A stretch of 37,740 bases of DNA from Candidatus Zhuqueibacterota bacterium (lineage in GTDB: Bacteria; Zhuqueibacterota; Zhuqueibacteria; Thermofontimicrobiales; Thiofontviventaceae), in assembly GCA_016926625.1 (NCBI GenBank), contig JAFGOE010000029.1:1-37740 (forward strand), in the 5' to 3' direction. The position numbers and the translations under genes are program-made. The notes beneath the pieces were generated by a model. That model saw nothing but the letters and a program-made list of their open reading frames with translations, did no database searches and had not been told where the DNA came from. The stretch's first letter is position 1; each line of letters opens with the position of its first letter. Positions 17,441 to 25,765 of the stretch are shown in pieces.

Positions 17441-18903
17441 GCATTAAATTTAGTTAAGAGTATTTTTTTTATCAGGTTCGCCAGATCAGAATGATCAAAT
17501 AAATTGATGTTCTGATCCAGTGAATAGTTCAGTACTTTCGATAAATAGCGAATTTGTTGAAAGTTATGCTGTTTTCCATCGAAAAGATGCAACGGGAAGA
17601 TTGAATTGTTGGTAAGTATTGGATCGGCGTCGGCAGGAAATCCGCATTGGATTATCGACCTCTCCCAGTCGCGAGTACCCGGGATGGGGGAGAAAGAGGT
17701 GAGCCTGACCTTGGCACCGAGCGATGTCACAAACAGCATGCTGCGAACGACTTCAGCGATATCCTGATCCGGTAATCCCATAATGACGTAGACATCGATA
17801 TCTTTTCTGTTGTAACCGGCTGTTTCCAGATGGTCCAGTGCAACAGCCAGGGATTCATCAGTGACTTTGTAACTCATCTCCCGCTGCCTCCCTTTATCGG
17901 ATGATTCGTAACTCAGGCGGATTGTCTTGAAGTCAGTGGCGTGCATCAATCTGGCGATTTCCGCCGTGATCTCCTTAGCATGAATGCCGTTGGGCGTGTG
18001 GAACTGAACTTTAAGCTGCCTGTCACGAACCGCTTCTAAAATTGGCAGCAAATGATTATCGGCATCGATCAACAGCGCATCGTCAAAAAATGCGAAATGA
18101 GTCACATGCCGGGAACGCGCATAAGAGTCGATCTGCTCGATGATGTGCTCAGCCGGTCGCTGCTCAAAATCTCCGGAGATGGCACGACTCGCACAAAAAC
18201 TACAGTTATAAGGACATCCCTTCGATGTCATCAGGGCGACTGATGCAAGATTGGGATAATGCTGAAAGTCGGGCAAGGGGAGTCGTGCCCATTGGATGGG
18301 GAAACTTGACATATCGATTGATCTACCGGTAAGTTCTGCGACTTTCGTCAGCGCCTTCCTCTCACCAGCACCCTCGATCACGAAATCGGCACCAGAGTAT
18401 TCCCTGGCATGTTCAGGGAAAAGCGTGGCATAGATTCCTCCCAGGATAACGGGAACACCCGGAAATTTCTCCTTCAGCAGCTCGATCGCTTTGAAGGGGC
18501 CTAAATACCAATATGACATGGCAGAGGTGACCAGGATGACGTCAGGGATCGCAATCGAATCGATTAAGGTTCTAAACAGGTCGATCGGCATTCCGTATCG
18601 CGCGTAAGTTCGAGGAATATTCGCCAGGAATACGGGTTTGTCCACGGGTTGCCGCCTGAACTTCCCGGTCCCGTTCTTCTTGTTCAATTGATGGCGACTG
18701 TACTTTTCTCCGTATACCATGTGAAATCGATCGAGACAGTCGATTAACTCGATTTCATACCCATAATTCGCCAGAACGCCTCCGATAGATAGTAAACCGA
18801 GCGGTTTGATCCAAAAATCATAAGCCGCAAAATCGTATATCCATGGATTGATCAGTAATATTTTATCATTCTTGGACGTCATAATGAATTGGTATCGTAA
18901 CAT
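17437..18903 (-). CDS. B12-binding-type radical SAM protein
   Basis: This 488-residue protein has an N-terminal Rossmann domain of the cobalamin-binding type (residues about 14-170: ILLINPWIYDF, PLGLLSIGGVLANYGYEIELID, VPVILGGIYATLFPEHA). The radical SAM domain follows, with the cluster motif CPYNCSFCASRA (C-x3-C-x2-C, about 234-241) and later blocks FAFFDDALLID, KTIRLSYESSD and DVYVIMGLPDQD. The B12 domain lacks an evident DxHxxG, so cobalamin binding is uncertain, as in many family members. The family methylates or rearranges many substrates, and the target here is unknown. Start is either the ATG at 18903 or the one at 18882 (MTSKND); neither has a good Shine-Dalgarno. It stands between the slipin gene and the TonB operon without an obvious functional partner. 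Confidence 0.88.
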   Translation of the reverse strand: MLRYQFIMTSKNDKILLINPWIYDFAAYDFWIKPLGLLSIGGVLANYGYEIELIDCLDRFHMVYGEKYSRHQLNKKNGTGKFRRQPVDKPVFLANIPRTYARYGMPIDLFRTLIDSIAIPDVILVTSAMSYWYLGPFKAIELLKEKFPGVPVILGGIYATLFPEHAREYSGADFVIEGAGERKALTKVAELTGRSIDMSSFPIQWARLPLPDFQHYPNLASVALMTSKGCPYNCSFCASRAISGDFEQRPAEHIIEQIDSYARSRHVTHFAFFDDALLIDADNHLLPILEAVRDRQLKVQFHTPNGIHAKEITAEIARLMHATDFKTIRLSYESSDKGRQREMSYKVTDESLAVALDHLETAGYNRKDIDVYVIMGLPDQDIAEVVRSMLFVTSLGAKVRLTSFSPIPGTRDWERSIIQCGFPADADPILTNNSIFPLHLFDGKQHNFQQIRYLSKVLNYSLDQNINLFDHSDLANLIKKILLTKFNA

Positions 18904-19041
18904 TTAATCATAAAAATTGTTCGACACGAATTTTAGTATATGTCGGTCTGAATTTCGGAAAACAGACATCAGAATACGATATCAGTGAGATCTTATTGGA
19001 AGTTAAGTTGTCCATGATCGTAGTGCCGCATATTATAGAGA

Positions 19042-19075
19042 GAGCAGTCGTATGAAAATCATGATAGGACTGCTC
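19042..19075 (-). terminator. Hairpin downstream of nfeD-slipin
   Basis: A perfect 8-bp stem (GAGCAGTC / GACTGCTC) encloses 18 bases, within which ATGA and TCAT can also pair. It lies 46 bases after the slipin stop. No T-run follows on the minus strand, so it is a terminator-like or mRNA-end structure rather than a textbook terminator. Confidence 0.5.
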
Positions 19076-19120
19076 CTTAAAGTGTTCTCTGTTCAGATTT
19101 AATGCGTTGAACTAATAAAA

Positions 19121-19873
19121 TTATTTCCCCTTTATCTTATCCGTGAAACTGCTAAACAGATCGATAGGAATGGGGAAAATCGTAGTGGAATTATTCTCAG
19201 ACGCGATGTCTGTCAGGGTTTGTAAATATCTTAATTGTATTGCTGTAGGATGGTGTTCGATGACTTCAGCGGCTTCTTTTAATTTCTGAGAGGCTTCGAA
19301 TTCACCTTGTGCATGAATAACTTTCGCTCTTCGCTCTCGCTCTGCCTCGGCCTGCTTGGCCATGGCGCGCTGCATCTCCTGAGGTAGGTCAACGTGTTTT
19401 ACTTCCACCAGCGAGACCTTGATTCCCCAGGGATCGGTATTATGATCGATGATCGTTTGTAATTCATCATTGATCTTATCGCGATCCGATAATAACTCAT
19501 CCAACTCCGCCTGTCCTAAAACGCTTCTCAATGTCGTTTGCGCTAACTGCGATGTAGCGAAGAGATAATCTTCAACTTCAACGACTGCCTTGTCTGGTTC
19601 GAGCACCCTGAAGTATAATACGGCATTTACCTTGACCGAGACATTGTCTTTGGTGATGACATCCTGCGGGGGAACATCCATCGTAATCGTTCGTAAGCTG
19701 ACTTTCACCATACGGTCAATTATCGGGATAAGAATGATGAGTCCTGGTCCCTTTGCACCCACTAATCGACCGAGGCGGAAGATAACACCTCGTTCATACT
19801 CTTTTAATACTTTGATCGCGCTTGCCAGGATAAAGAAAACGATGATAATTACGGGAAAAAAAAATGATGACAT
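19121..19873 (-). CDS. Slipin / stomatin-like SPFH (Band 7) protein
   Basis: This 250-residue membrane-anchored protein has one N-terminal hydrophobic segment (about 1-20) followed by the SPFH domain: [42 protein letters not shown], and [22 protein letters not shown] coiled stretch ([21 protein letters not shown]) ends the protein. Slipins form oligomers at membrane microdomains and associate with NfeD-type proteins. The ATG at 19873 is chosen because AGGAGG stands seven bases before it; the ATG at 19879 would be one base from that site. nfeD ends 48 bases upstream, and the nfeD-slipin pair is a very common bacterial arrangement. Confidence 0.93.
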   Translation of the reverse strand: MSSFFFPVIIIVFFILASAIKVLKEYERGVIFRLGRLVGAKGPGLIILIPIIDRMVKVSLRTITMDVPPQDVITKDNVSVKVNAVLYFRVLEPDKAVVEVEDYLFATSQLAQTTLRSVLGQAELDELLSDRDKINDELQTIIDHNTDPWGIKVSLVEVKHVDLPQEMQRAMAKQAEAERERRAKVIHAQGEFEASQKLKEAAEVIEHHPTAIQLRYLQTLTDIASENNSTTIFPIPIDLFSSFTDKIKGK

Positions 19874-19921
19874 AATCATTCCTCCTTAGAAAGAAAGTGG
19901 CTAAATTATAAAATGTGTAAA

Positions 19922-21217
19922 TTATGATTTTTTTACATACAGAAGAAGTCTGTCGATTTTTTCTACTACGACATGTTCCCCCTTCTTAATTACTTCATCA
20001 CTGTGAGCATTCCAATACTCACCGTGCACCTTCACCTTGCCGTTTGGGTTGATTTTAGTGCTAGCAATACCAATCTCCCCAACGATGCCCTCTTTTCCTG
20101 TCGTCACCTTTTTCGTCTGAGCTTTCAAGGCCATACCGATGGCAAATATGAAAAATAGGGCTGTGGTAATCGTGGCTCCAAGGATCAGACTGATGGGTAA
20201 ACTGGCATCGATGCTGGGTGTGTTTTTGAATAGCATTAATGATCCGAGAAACATCGAAACGATCCCTCCAATCGTAAGAATTCCGTAACTTGTAATTTTA
20301 ACTTCCAAAATAAATAAAATAGTCGCAAAGATTATGAGTAAGATGCCGGCAACGTTCACCGGTAGTTGCTGCATGGCGAAGAATGCCAGAATCAGGAAGA
20401 TACCACCTAACACCCCGGGCAAAATAGCACCGGGATTTGATAGTTCAAAGTAGATTCCTAACAGTCCCAGTGTGAACAGGATGTAGGCAATCGACGGATT
20501 TGAGATAATGTCCAATATTTTGCCTCGTATGCTCATCTCGTGGGTGGTGATCGTCGCTTCCTTCGTGTTCAGCACGACGGTGCCGGAATCGAGTTTCGCT
20601 TCCTGTCCGTCTAATAAAATGAGAAGGCTATCGTAGTCGGGACAGATGAAATCGATCACGTTTTTTTGAACAGCTTCGGTTTCGGTGATTGAGACGCTGT
20701 TTATCACCGCGTCTTCCACCCATTGCGAGTTCCTGCCGCGTTTATCGGCGATCGATCTGTTGAACGATGCCCACCATTGAGTGGCCTTTTGGATGCCAAT
20801 ATCGGCCGAATCTGTCTTGCTCCCTGTCACAGGGTGAGCAGCTCCGATGCTAGTGCCGGGAGCCATAACCGCAAAATTGGCAGCAATGGTGATCGATACC
20901 CCCGCCGATACCGCACCTGCACCGCTCGGATAAACATAGACTACAATCGGTATCTCCGATGCCATCATCTCTTGCACAATCTTCTGTGTCGACGATAACA
21001 ATCCTCCTGGTGTGTCCAATTGTATAATCAGGCATTGCGATCCGTTCTTTTCTGCGTTATCGATGGCGTCGATGATGTATTCCGCCGAAACAGGATTAAT
21101 CGTTCCGCTCTCGATCTTTATTAGATCAACGACCGGTGCTGCAGCCGATGACTCTGCGACAGATAACGATGACTGTATCAATAAAACAATGAGATAGATG
21201 ATAATATACTTTTTCAT
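19922..21217 (-). CDS. NfeD-family membrane-bound ClpP-class serine protease
   Basis: From the ATG at 21217 the protein has 431 residues. A signal peptide (MKKYIIIYLIVLL..., first ~22 residues) leads to a ClpP-like protease domain (LIIQLDTPGGLLSSTQ, PIVVYVYPSGAGAVSAG with the likely nucleophile Ser, MAPGTSIGAAHPV). Several transmembrane segments follow (about 245-375), then a C-terminal OB-fold NfeD domain (GKEGIVGEIGIA, NPNGKVKVHGEYWNA). In the archaeal homologue PH1510 this protease cleaves the partner stomatin, and here slipin is the next gene. A longer frame from a TTG at 21295 exists, but the ATG start gives a proper signal peptide. No Shine-Dalgarno is visible; the promoter is likely 21334-21362. 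Confidence 0.92.
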   Translation of the reverse strand: MKKYIIIYLIVLLIQSSLSVAESSAAAPVVDLIKIESGTINPVSAEYIIDAIDNAEKNGSQCLIIQLDTPGGLLSSTQKIVQEMMASEIPIVVYVYPSGAGAVSAGVSITIAANFAVMAPGTSIGAAHPVTGSKTDSADIGIQKATQWWASFNRSIADKRGRNSQWVEDAVINSVSITETEAVQKNVIDFICPDYDSLLILLDGQEAKLDSGTVVLNTKEATITTHEMSIRGKILDIISNPSIAYILFTLGLLGIYFELSNPGAILPGVLGGIFLILAFFAMQQLPVNVAGILLIIFATILFILEVKITSYGILTIGGIVSMFLGSLMLFKNTPSIDASLPISLILGATITTALFFIFAIGMALKAQTKKVTTGKEGIVGEIGIASTKINPNGKVKVHGEYWNAHSDEVIKKGEHVVVEKIDRLLLYVKKS

Positions 21218-21333
21218 GGAATGCTCATAAGTTAGGTTTAAACCTTGTAATGAATTTTTTATTTTAAGATAGGAACGCAGTTTATAATCCAGCAATCGAA
21301 CAGTTCATACGATTGATCGATCAACTATAAGTT

Positions 21334-21362
21334 AATATACTGTAAAATATAATGAAATTCAA
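21334..21362 (-). promoter_or_regulatory. Promoter for nfeD-slipin
   Basis: On the minus strand TTGAAT (21362-21357) and TATATT (21339-21334) stand 17 bases apart. The predicted start is about 110 bases upstream of the nfeD ATG. Confidence 0.55.
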
Positions 21363-21487
21363 CTTAAAAGAATATTTCGTGCCATATTGTCAGAGTATAG
21401 GCGAGCTGGTGACTAATCAGGGGAGGATGCCTCGACCTGAACATGATTTTACACACGGTTCAAGGAAAATATTAGTAAAATTTTCAC

Positions 21488-21517
21488 TTGACTTTTAAGT
21501 TTATTTTTAGTTAATTA
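21488..21517 (+). promoter_or_regulatory. Promoter of the structured RNA
   Basis: TTGACT (21488-21493) is followed after 18 bases by TAATTA (21512-21517) in A+T-rich DNA. The start would fall near 21524, right at the 5' arm of the RNA's closing stem, which is strong support for the RNA's boundaries. Confidence 0.6.
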
Positions 21518-21524
21518 ATAACGT

Positions 21525-21717
21525 AATCCCTGCTGAACTTGGATTGGATACATTATAAAGAGCCAACACCTAAAAATAGGGAACTTCGTTCTGGATGTGT
21601 ATTACATGCCTCATTAGCTTCGGCTAATTCAGGGGAAGTAAAAAGCGTTCGGGCTGGTACCCACCGTGTCAGAGCACGGTTCTTTATAATCCCAGTCTAG
21701 GAGCAGGGATTTTTTTA
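21525..21717 (+). ncRNA. Structured RNA with long closing stem, probably 6S-like
   Basis: The 5' and 3' ends pair over a long rod: AATCCCTGCT (21525-21534) with AGCAGGGATT (21702-21711); CTTGGATTGG (21538-21547) with CCAGTCTAGG (21692-21701) using three G-U pairs; and ATTATAAAGAGCC (21552-21564) with GGTTCTTTATAAT (21678-21690). A run of seven T follows (21710-21716). Inside lie an apical hairpin ATTAGC-ttcg-GCTAAT (21613-21628) with a UUCG loop, and a side hairpin CCGTG/CACGG (21664-21679) that competes with the last two pairs of the rod. Size (~190 nt), terminal rod, a hairpin on the 3' side of the open region and a stand-alone promoter and terminator resemble 6S RNA, the sigma-70 holoenzyme mimic. 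No 6S sequence consensus was checked. tmRNA, SRP RNA and RNase P RNA do not fit. Confidence 0.6.
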
Positions 21718-21806
21718 TGAATATACGTCTGAGCTGTTTTCTCAGGAGACGATGGCTTGGCTTGCTTCGCTGCCGAATGTTCGAGCTTAATTGAGTTGTG
21801 ATCTGT

Positions 21807-22124
21807 TTACCCCTGAATGTCAAACAGAGTATCGAGCCGCATACGGCTGAAAATATCGCTCATCAGCGGTTGTAGGTTCTTCAAAGAGATACTCCGGCCA
21901 CTCTTGGTGATCTCATCCCTCATCTTAATTAAAACACCGATCCCTGAACTATTCATCACGCTCACGTGCTGCATGTCGATCACAACGTCTGAAAAATTCT
22001 TTTTTAGGACCTCATTGATCTCTTCGGCAAAGATATCGGTAACGGTGAGGTAAATTCGTTTTTCGAGGATTTCGATTGTCAGCTGATCTCCATGTTCGTT
22101 AATTCTGATAGTCTGGTATTGCAT
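21807..22124 (-). CDS. STAS-domain protein (anti-sigma factor antagonist-like)
   Basis: This 105-residue protein is a single STAS domain, as in SpoIIAA/RsbV. It shows the N-terminal strands, VVIDMQHVSVMNSSGIGVLIKM (given in outline; the Ser pair before GIG includes the usual phosphorylation site, about residue 59), and RSISLKNLQPLMSDIF at the end. Such proteins bind and release anti-sigma kinases, or sit in other partner-switching systems. No partner kinase or phosphatase is in the window. An AAAGGAG site stands five bases before the ATG at 22124. It follows the small Cys-rich protein by 27 bases and is probably in the yifB transcript. Confidence 0.9.
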   Translation of the reverse strand: MQYQTIRINEHGDQLTIEILEKRIYLTVTDIFAEEINEVLKKNFSDVVIDMQHVSVMNSSGIGVLIKMRDEITKSGRSISLKNLQPLMSDIFSRMRLDTLFDIQG

Positions 22125-22151
22125 GGATACTCCTTTTTATTAATTATTGAC

Positions 22152-22499
22152 TTATATTTCATAGCTTTGTGGATCCAACACATGATTGGGACAACAAAAA
22201 TCAGGATCTACCGGCAGATTGTTCAAGTTGCATCTTATATACAAGTGAGGCTCAGAATCCGAATGAAAGTAAATGCGACGATACATACAATTTTGACAGC
22301 ATCGCGACTCATCCTGAGTCGACGACGAAGAGGGACGATGGCTATTTTTGATGAATTTTTCGGTTTTCATAAAAATATCCGATAGCCTCTCCATGATGAC
22401 CTTGATCTTCGCAATAAGATAAATCTGTGTCAGGATGAATAGTCCTAATAAAAATACTAAAAAAAAGATTAATGTGGGATCTTCGATGATAAAATGCAT
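22152..22499 (-). CDS. Small membrane protein with cytoplasmic Cys cluster
   Basis: From the ATG at 22499 the protein has 115 residues. A transmembrane segment (about 7-30: LIFFLVFLLGLFILTQIYLI) is followed by a basic linker, a Ser-rich stretch and a Cys-rich tail (RCCQNCMYRR, later IRCNLNNLP and DFCCPNH), seven or so Cys with two HxxH-like groupings that could bind zinc. I do not recognise the family. A frame from a TTG at 22514 would overlap the yifB stop by eight bases; the ATG at 22499, six bases after an AGG, is preferred. It lies between yifB and the STAS gene, all in one direction with tight spacing, which makes it a likely real gene. Confidence 0.6.
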   Translation of the reverse strand: MHFIIEDPTLIFFLVFLLGLFILTQIYLIAKIKVIMERLSDIFMKTEKFIKNSHRPSSSSTQDESRCCQNCMYRRIYFHSDSEPHLYIRCNLNNLPVDPDFCCPNHVLDPQSYEI

Positions 22500-22506
22500 C
22501 TCATAC

Positions 22507-24045
22507 CTATTCAAAAAAATTATTTCTGTCCAGACTTCTATATTGAATGGCTTCGCTCACATGTTCTGGTCTGATGACAGGTGAGTTGTCCAGATCGGCG
22601 ATGGTTCTGCTTACCTTTAAAATCCTATCGTAAGCTCGGGCAGACAATCCGATCCGTGTAATGGCATTTTTCAACAGATTCTCTCCCGCTGCGTCCAGTC
22701 GGCAGTGAGTCCTGATCGCATCGGACTGCATATGTGCGTTGCAAAATACGTTATCGTTGCTGCGAAAACGATCGATCTGGATCATTCTTGCTGCTTTAAC
22801 TCTCTCGCGGATAAGCTGTGATGGTTCTCCGCGCATATCACTGGACAATTCGCTGTACCTGACGGTCGGGACCTCGATGTGTATATCGATCCTGTCCAAC
22901 AGAGGCCCGCTGATTTTTGCCAGATAACGCTGAATCTGAAACGGTGTGCAGGAACAGTTGTGATTGAGATCGGTTTTGTAACCGCAAGGACAGGGATTCA
23001 TGGCGGCAGCCAGCATGAATTGAGCCGGATAGGTCAATGAAAGCATGGCACGGCTGATCGTCACTTTCCCGTCTTCGAGCGGTTGCCTTAATACTTCGAG
23101 CACGTTTTTTTTGAATTCCGGAAGTTCATCGAGAAATAAAACACCGTGATTGGCCAGTGATACTTCTCCTGGTTTCGGTATCTGGCCGCCCCCGATGAGA
23201 CCCGCATCCGAGATCGTATGATGCGGCGACCGAAACGGCCTCGTCGCTACTAATGCCATATCTGCTTCCATCAATCCGGCGACTGAGTGAATCTTGGTCG
23301 TCTCCAGTGCCTCTCTAAGCGTCAGATCGGGCAGTATGGTCGATAAACGCTTGGCTAACATGGTCTTCCCCGATCCCGGGGGACCGATCATGATGATATT
23401 ATGGCCTCCTGCGGCAGCGACCTCTAATGCCCGTTTTACGTGCTCCTGGCCCTTTACATCCTGAAAATCTACATCGCAATGCCGGTTTTCAGAGAACACC
23501 GTGTCCAGATCAACGTGAAACGGTTCTATGGTATCTTTTTGTTTAAGGAACGAGATGGTCTCACGAAGACTGGAAACACCATAGACATTTACTCCCTGAG
23601 CCATCGCGGCTTCCCTGGCGTTTTCGATCGGTAAAATAATGCCTCGGTAATCGTATTTGCCAGCCTCCACAGCGATGGATAAAGCTCCTCTGATCGGTCT
23701 CAATGCGCCGTCCAACGAGAGCTCACCTAGAAATAAGTATTTGCTGACCTCTTCATGCTTTAGAATGTTCGACGCCGTTAAAATACTGATGGCAATGGGA
23801 AGATCGAACGCCGATCCTTCCTTCTTGATATCCGCTGGCGCCAGATTGATCGTGATCCGCTTCTGCGGAAATGGCAGATCTGAGTTTTTTATTGCTGCGT
23901 TCACACGCTCTCTGGATTCCCTGACCGCACTATCAGGCAGACCAACCGTTGAAAAAGAAGGTAACTGTCTTTCCATATGAGCTTCCACGTCCACAATAAA
24001 GGCATCGATTCCGAGAACAGCAGCACTCTGTACCTTTGCTAACAT
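22507..24045 (-). CDS. comM: YifB/ComM family AAA ATPase (Mg-chelatase-like)
   Basis: This 512-residue protein starts with the Lon-protease-like ChlI domain (VQSAAVLGIDAFIVDVE; FSTVGLPDSAVRESRERV), then has the AAA core with Walker A GPPGSGKTMLAKR (about 218) and Walker B GVLFLDELPEF, the NPCPCGYK insert with further Cys, and the C-terminal Mg_chelatase_C part (GLSARAYDRILKVSRTIADLD). ComM is a hexameric helicase that promotes branch migration during natural transformation; homologues are very widespread, so the name implies no competence here. Length is canonical. A GAGGAG site precedes the ATG. The promoter at 24066-24096 places the start only ~15 bases upstream of the ATG. Confidence 0.93.
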   Translation of the reverse strand: MLAKVQSAAVLGIDAFIVDVEAHMERQLPSFSTVGLPDSAVRESRERVNAAIKNSDLPFPQKRITINLAPADIKKEGSAFDLPIAISILTASNILKHEEVSKYLFLGELSLDGALRPIRGALSIAVEAGKYDYRGIILPIENAREAAMAQGVNVYGVSSLRETISFLKQKDTIEPFHVDLDTVFSENRHCDVDFQDVKGQEHVKRALEVAAAGGHNIIMIGPPGSGKTMLAKRLSTILPDLTLREALETTKIHSVAGLMEADMALVATRPFRSPHHTISDAGLIGGGQIPKPGEVSLANHGVLFLDELPEFKKNVLEVLRQPLEDGKVTISRAMLSLTYPAQFMLAAAMNPCPCGYKTDLNHNCSCTPFQIQRYLAKISGPLLDRIDIHIEVPTVRYSELSSDMRGEPSQLIRERVKAARMIQIDRFRSNDNVFCNAHMQSDAIRTHCRLDAAGENLLKNAITRIGLSARAYDRILKVSRTIADLDNSPVIRPEHVSEAIQYRSLDRNNFFE

Positions 24046-24065
24046 GTCTCCTCTTTTTCAATATA

Positions 24066-24096
24066 ATTATATACTAAATTGTTATGTCATTGTCAA
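24066..24096 (-). promoter_or_regulatory. Promoter of the yifB operon
   Basis: TTGACA (24096-24091) is followed by TATATA (24073-24068) after 17 bases, overlapping TATAAT (24071-24066) after 19 bases, on the minus strand. Consensus match is very good. The 5' leader would be about 15 bases. Confidence 0.75.
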
Positions 24097-24149
24097 TAAA
24101 AATATCTCCTGGTTTTAGATGATCGTTCGTCCTCCCTCACATTGTTCTT

Positions 24150-24212
24150 TATCTCATCAGCCGACGGATTTATATCGTTAATGTGTGTAAATCAGGCGAC
24201 ATTGATGAGATA
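24150..24212. repeat. Wide inverted repeat between serine hydrolase and yifB
   Basis: TATCTCATCA (24150-24159) and its exact complement TGATGAGATA (24203-24212) are separated by 43 bases. It lies 61 bases after the serine hydrolase stop. No T-run follows, so it could be an RNA-end structure or a protein site rather than a terminator. Confidence 0.45.
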
Positions 24213-24272
24213 TCAGATATTATCGATTTACATCGTACTCTATATATAACGAATAAAATTACGAAAAGTTTA

Positions 24273-25472
24273 TTATTTTTTTATGGAACTTGCAATTATA
24301 TTCGCTACTTTGCTTCTGATCGATACGACAGATCCCTTATCATCAGGATGAACTCGATTCGTCAGGAATATGACGATCGTTTTCGTCTCCGGGTCGATCC
24401 AGATCGATGTGCCGGTGTAACCGGTATGGCCATACGATCGATCACCGAACAGATCGCCCCCGTTCGTCGCATAGGCGGAGTTCAAATCCCATCCCAATCC
24501 TCTGCCGGAGAATTCAACTGCCGGATGAACCTCAGTCATGCGGTCCACCGTTAGCGGACTTAAGATACTAACGCCATCCTGACTTACTCCTCGATTTAAC
24601 AACATCTGGGCGAAGATGAATAGATCATCCGCCGTGGAAAAGAGACCAGCGTTACCCGATACACCGCTGATGAGACGTGCCAGAGGATCATGGACTACCC
24701 CGATCAACGGCACCCCGTCAACAAGCTCTGTAGGGACACATCTCTCGAGAAACTCCTTTTGCGGAGTATAAAATGTAGACGTCATATTTAACGGTTTGAA
24801 GATCATTTCACTTGAGAACTCTGCGATCGACTGACCGCTGACCTGCTTGATAATGTACGCCAGGGTAATGAATCCAAGGCAGCTGTAGTCAAAATCTTTC
24901 CCCGGCTCAGCAGATTTAGGAAGACGGGCGATATGTTTCACCAGCGAATCGATGGGGCAGGGGGTACCATATTTCCTGGCAACCTCGGATGCGTTGGTGT
25001 AGGGTGGCAGACCCGACGTATGCGTCAGCAGATGCCATAACCGTGCGTTCTGCCCTCTTGAACTGTCGGAATGAACGAATGTTGAGAATTCAGGCACATA
25101 TTTCCTCACCTCATCCATTAGCCTGAGCTTACCTTGTTCGACCAGGATCATGGCCGATGTGGCTGTCGCAACTGGTTTGGTAATCGAAGCCAGATCAAAT
25201 ATCATATCGGTCTTCATGGGTGCTTTCGCAGGGATCAATTGTGCATCGCCATAAGCACGACGCAGAACGACTTTACCATCTTTTGCCACCAGCAGCACGG
25301 CACCCGGGAATTCCTGGTTTGCAATCGCTTCACCGATCAGAGAATGCACTGTTTCTAATCGGTCCGCCGACAATCCCACTTCCTCGGGTTGAACCCGTTG
25401 GGCATATGTTTCATCTAAAGTGATCGACGTGAAGACGATGATCATGATGAACGCTAATTTTAACCATTTCAT
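24273..25472 (-). CDS. Exported serine hydrolase, class C beta-lactamase-like
   Basis: This 399-residue protein has a signal peptide (about 1-24, ending TYAQR). The beta-lactamase/transpeptidase-like domain shows the nucleophile in ASITK (S-x-x-K, about residue 94), a YSC at the position where YxN is usual (FDYSCLGF), WHLLTHTSGLPPY, and the third motif as HTGYTG. The Asn of YxN is replaced by Cys, so activity may differ from that of classical lactamases; esterase or peptidase function is as likely. An ideal site (GGAGGTGA) precedes the ATG. It has its own promoter at 25498-25526, divergent from leuS. There is no sign of resistance-gene mobility around it. Confidence 0.9.
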   Translation of the reverse strand: MKWLKLAFIMIIVFTSITLDETYAQRVQPEEVGLSADRLETVHSLIGEAIANQEFPGAVLLVAKDGKVVLRRAYGDAQLIPAKAPMKTDMIFDLASITKPVATATSAMILVEQGKLRLMDEVRKYVPEFSTFVHSDSSRGQNARLWHLLTHTSGLPPYTNASEVARKYGTPCPIDSLVKHIARLPKSAEPGKDFDYSCLGFITLAYIIKQVSGQSIAEFSSEMIFKPLNMTSTFYTPQKEFLERCVPTELVDGVPLIGVVHDPLARLISGVSGNAGLFSTADDLFIFAQMLLNRGVSQDGVSILSPLTVDRMTEVHPAVEFSGRGLGWDLNSAYATNGGDLFGDRSYGHTGYTGTSIWIDPETKTIVIFLTNRVHPDDKGSVVSIRSKVANIIASSIKK

Positions 25473-25497
25473 TACTCACCTCCATGCGTTTGTTCCT

Positions 25498-25526
25498 AAT
25501 ATAGCTATTCGACAAAAAGGATACAA
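25498..25526 (-). promoter_or_regulatory. Promoter of the serine hydrolase gene
   Basis: TTGTAT (25526-25521) and TATATT (25503-25498) are 17 bases apart on the minus strand, with the start expected close to 25491, about 20 bases before the ATG. Confidence 0.65.
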
Positions 25527-25585
25527 ATATTTTTTTAAAAATCTGAAAATTATCCGAAAGAATAGGGCAGCGATTTTAATTTTGC

Positions 25586-25614
25586 TTGACATATAATCTA
25601 ATTTTGCGTATATT
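25586..25614 (+). promoter_or_regulatory. Promoter of leuS
   Basis: TTGACA (25586-25591) and TATATT (25609-25614) with a 17-base spacer. The expected start is near 25621, giving a 240-base leader. Confidence 0.8.
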
Positions 25615-25630
25615 TTATAACTATTTTATA

Positions 25631-25765
25631 ATGGATTTTCAGATGAATCAGATAGCGTGTAACATACCCATGAATCCTCTTTTTTTATTCGACGACTGCA
25701 TCTTAGGCAGTCGTAACGGATACAATCTCGGCCTACTTGCGGGCTATCTCAATAGCCAGGAGTAA
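25631..25765 (+). CDS. Possible 44-residue leader peptide upstream of leuS
   Basis: An ATG at 25631, about 10 bases after the predicted start of transcription, opens 44 codons ending with TAA at 25765. Seven Leu residues lie in the last 28 positions (PLFLFDD, CILG, NLGLLAGYL). The frame runs through a hairpin at 25692-25714 and ends just after a second at 25742-25757, and its stop overlaps the third. That layout would suit leucine-responsive attenuation of leuS, but there is no Shine-Dalgarno and no consecutive Leu run longer than two, so chance remains plausible. Confidence 0.3.
   Translation: MDFQMNQIACNIPMNPLFLFDDCILGSRNGYNLGLLAGYLNSQE

Larger units (their letters stand above)
21218..21806. 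other. Non-coding region between nfeD and the STAS gene
   Basis: This 589-base stretch has no supported protein gene. It contains, from left to right: the nfeD promoter; a nested palindrome at about 21419-21440 (CAGG/CCTG outside, GAGG/CCTC inside); the promoter and body of a structured RNA on the plus strand (21488-21717); and a small hairpin (CTGAG/CTCAG) at about 21731-21747 between that RNA's terminator and the end of the STAS gene. Confidence 0.6.

Noticed and set aside
21525-21717. tmRNA, SRP RNA or RNase P RNA as identity of the structured RNA
   Set aside because: The 3' end has no CCA or T-arm, the SRP loop motif GGAAGGAAGCAGC is missing, and the RNA is too short and lacks the RNase P conserved blocks.
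21629-21823. 64-codon minus-strand frame opposite the structured RNA
   Set aside because: It overlaps the STAS gene end and runs antisense to the RNA stems; the product resembles no family and has no ribosome-binding site.
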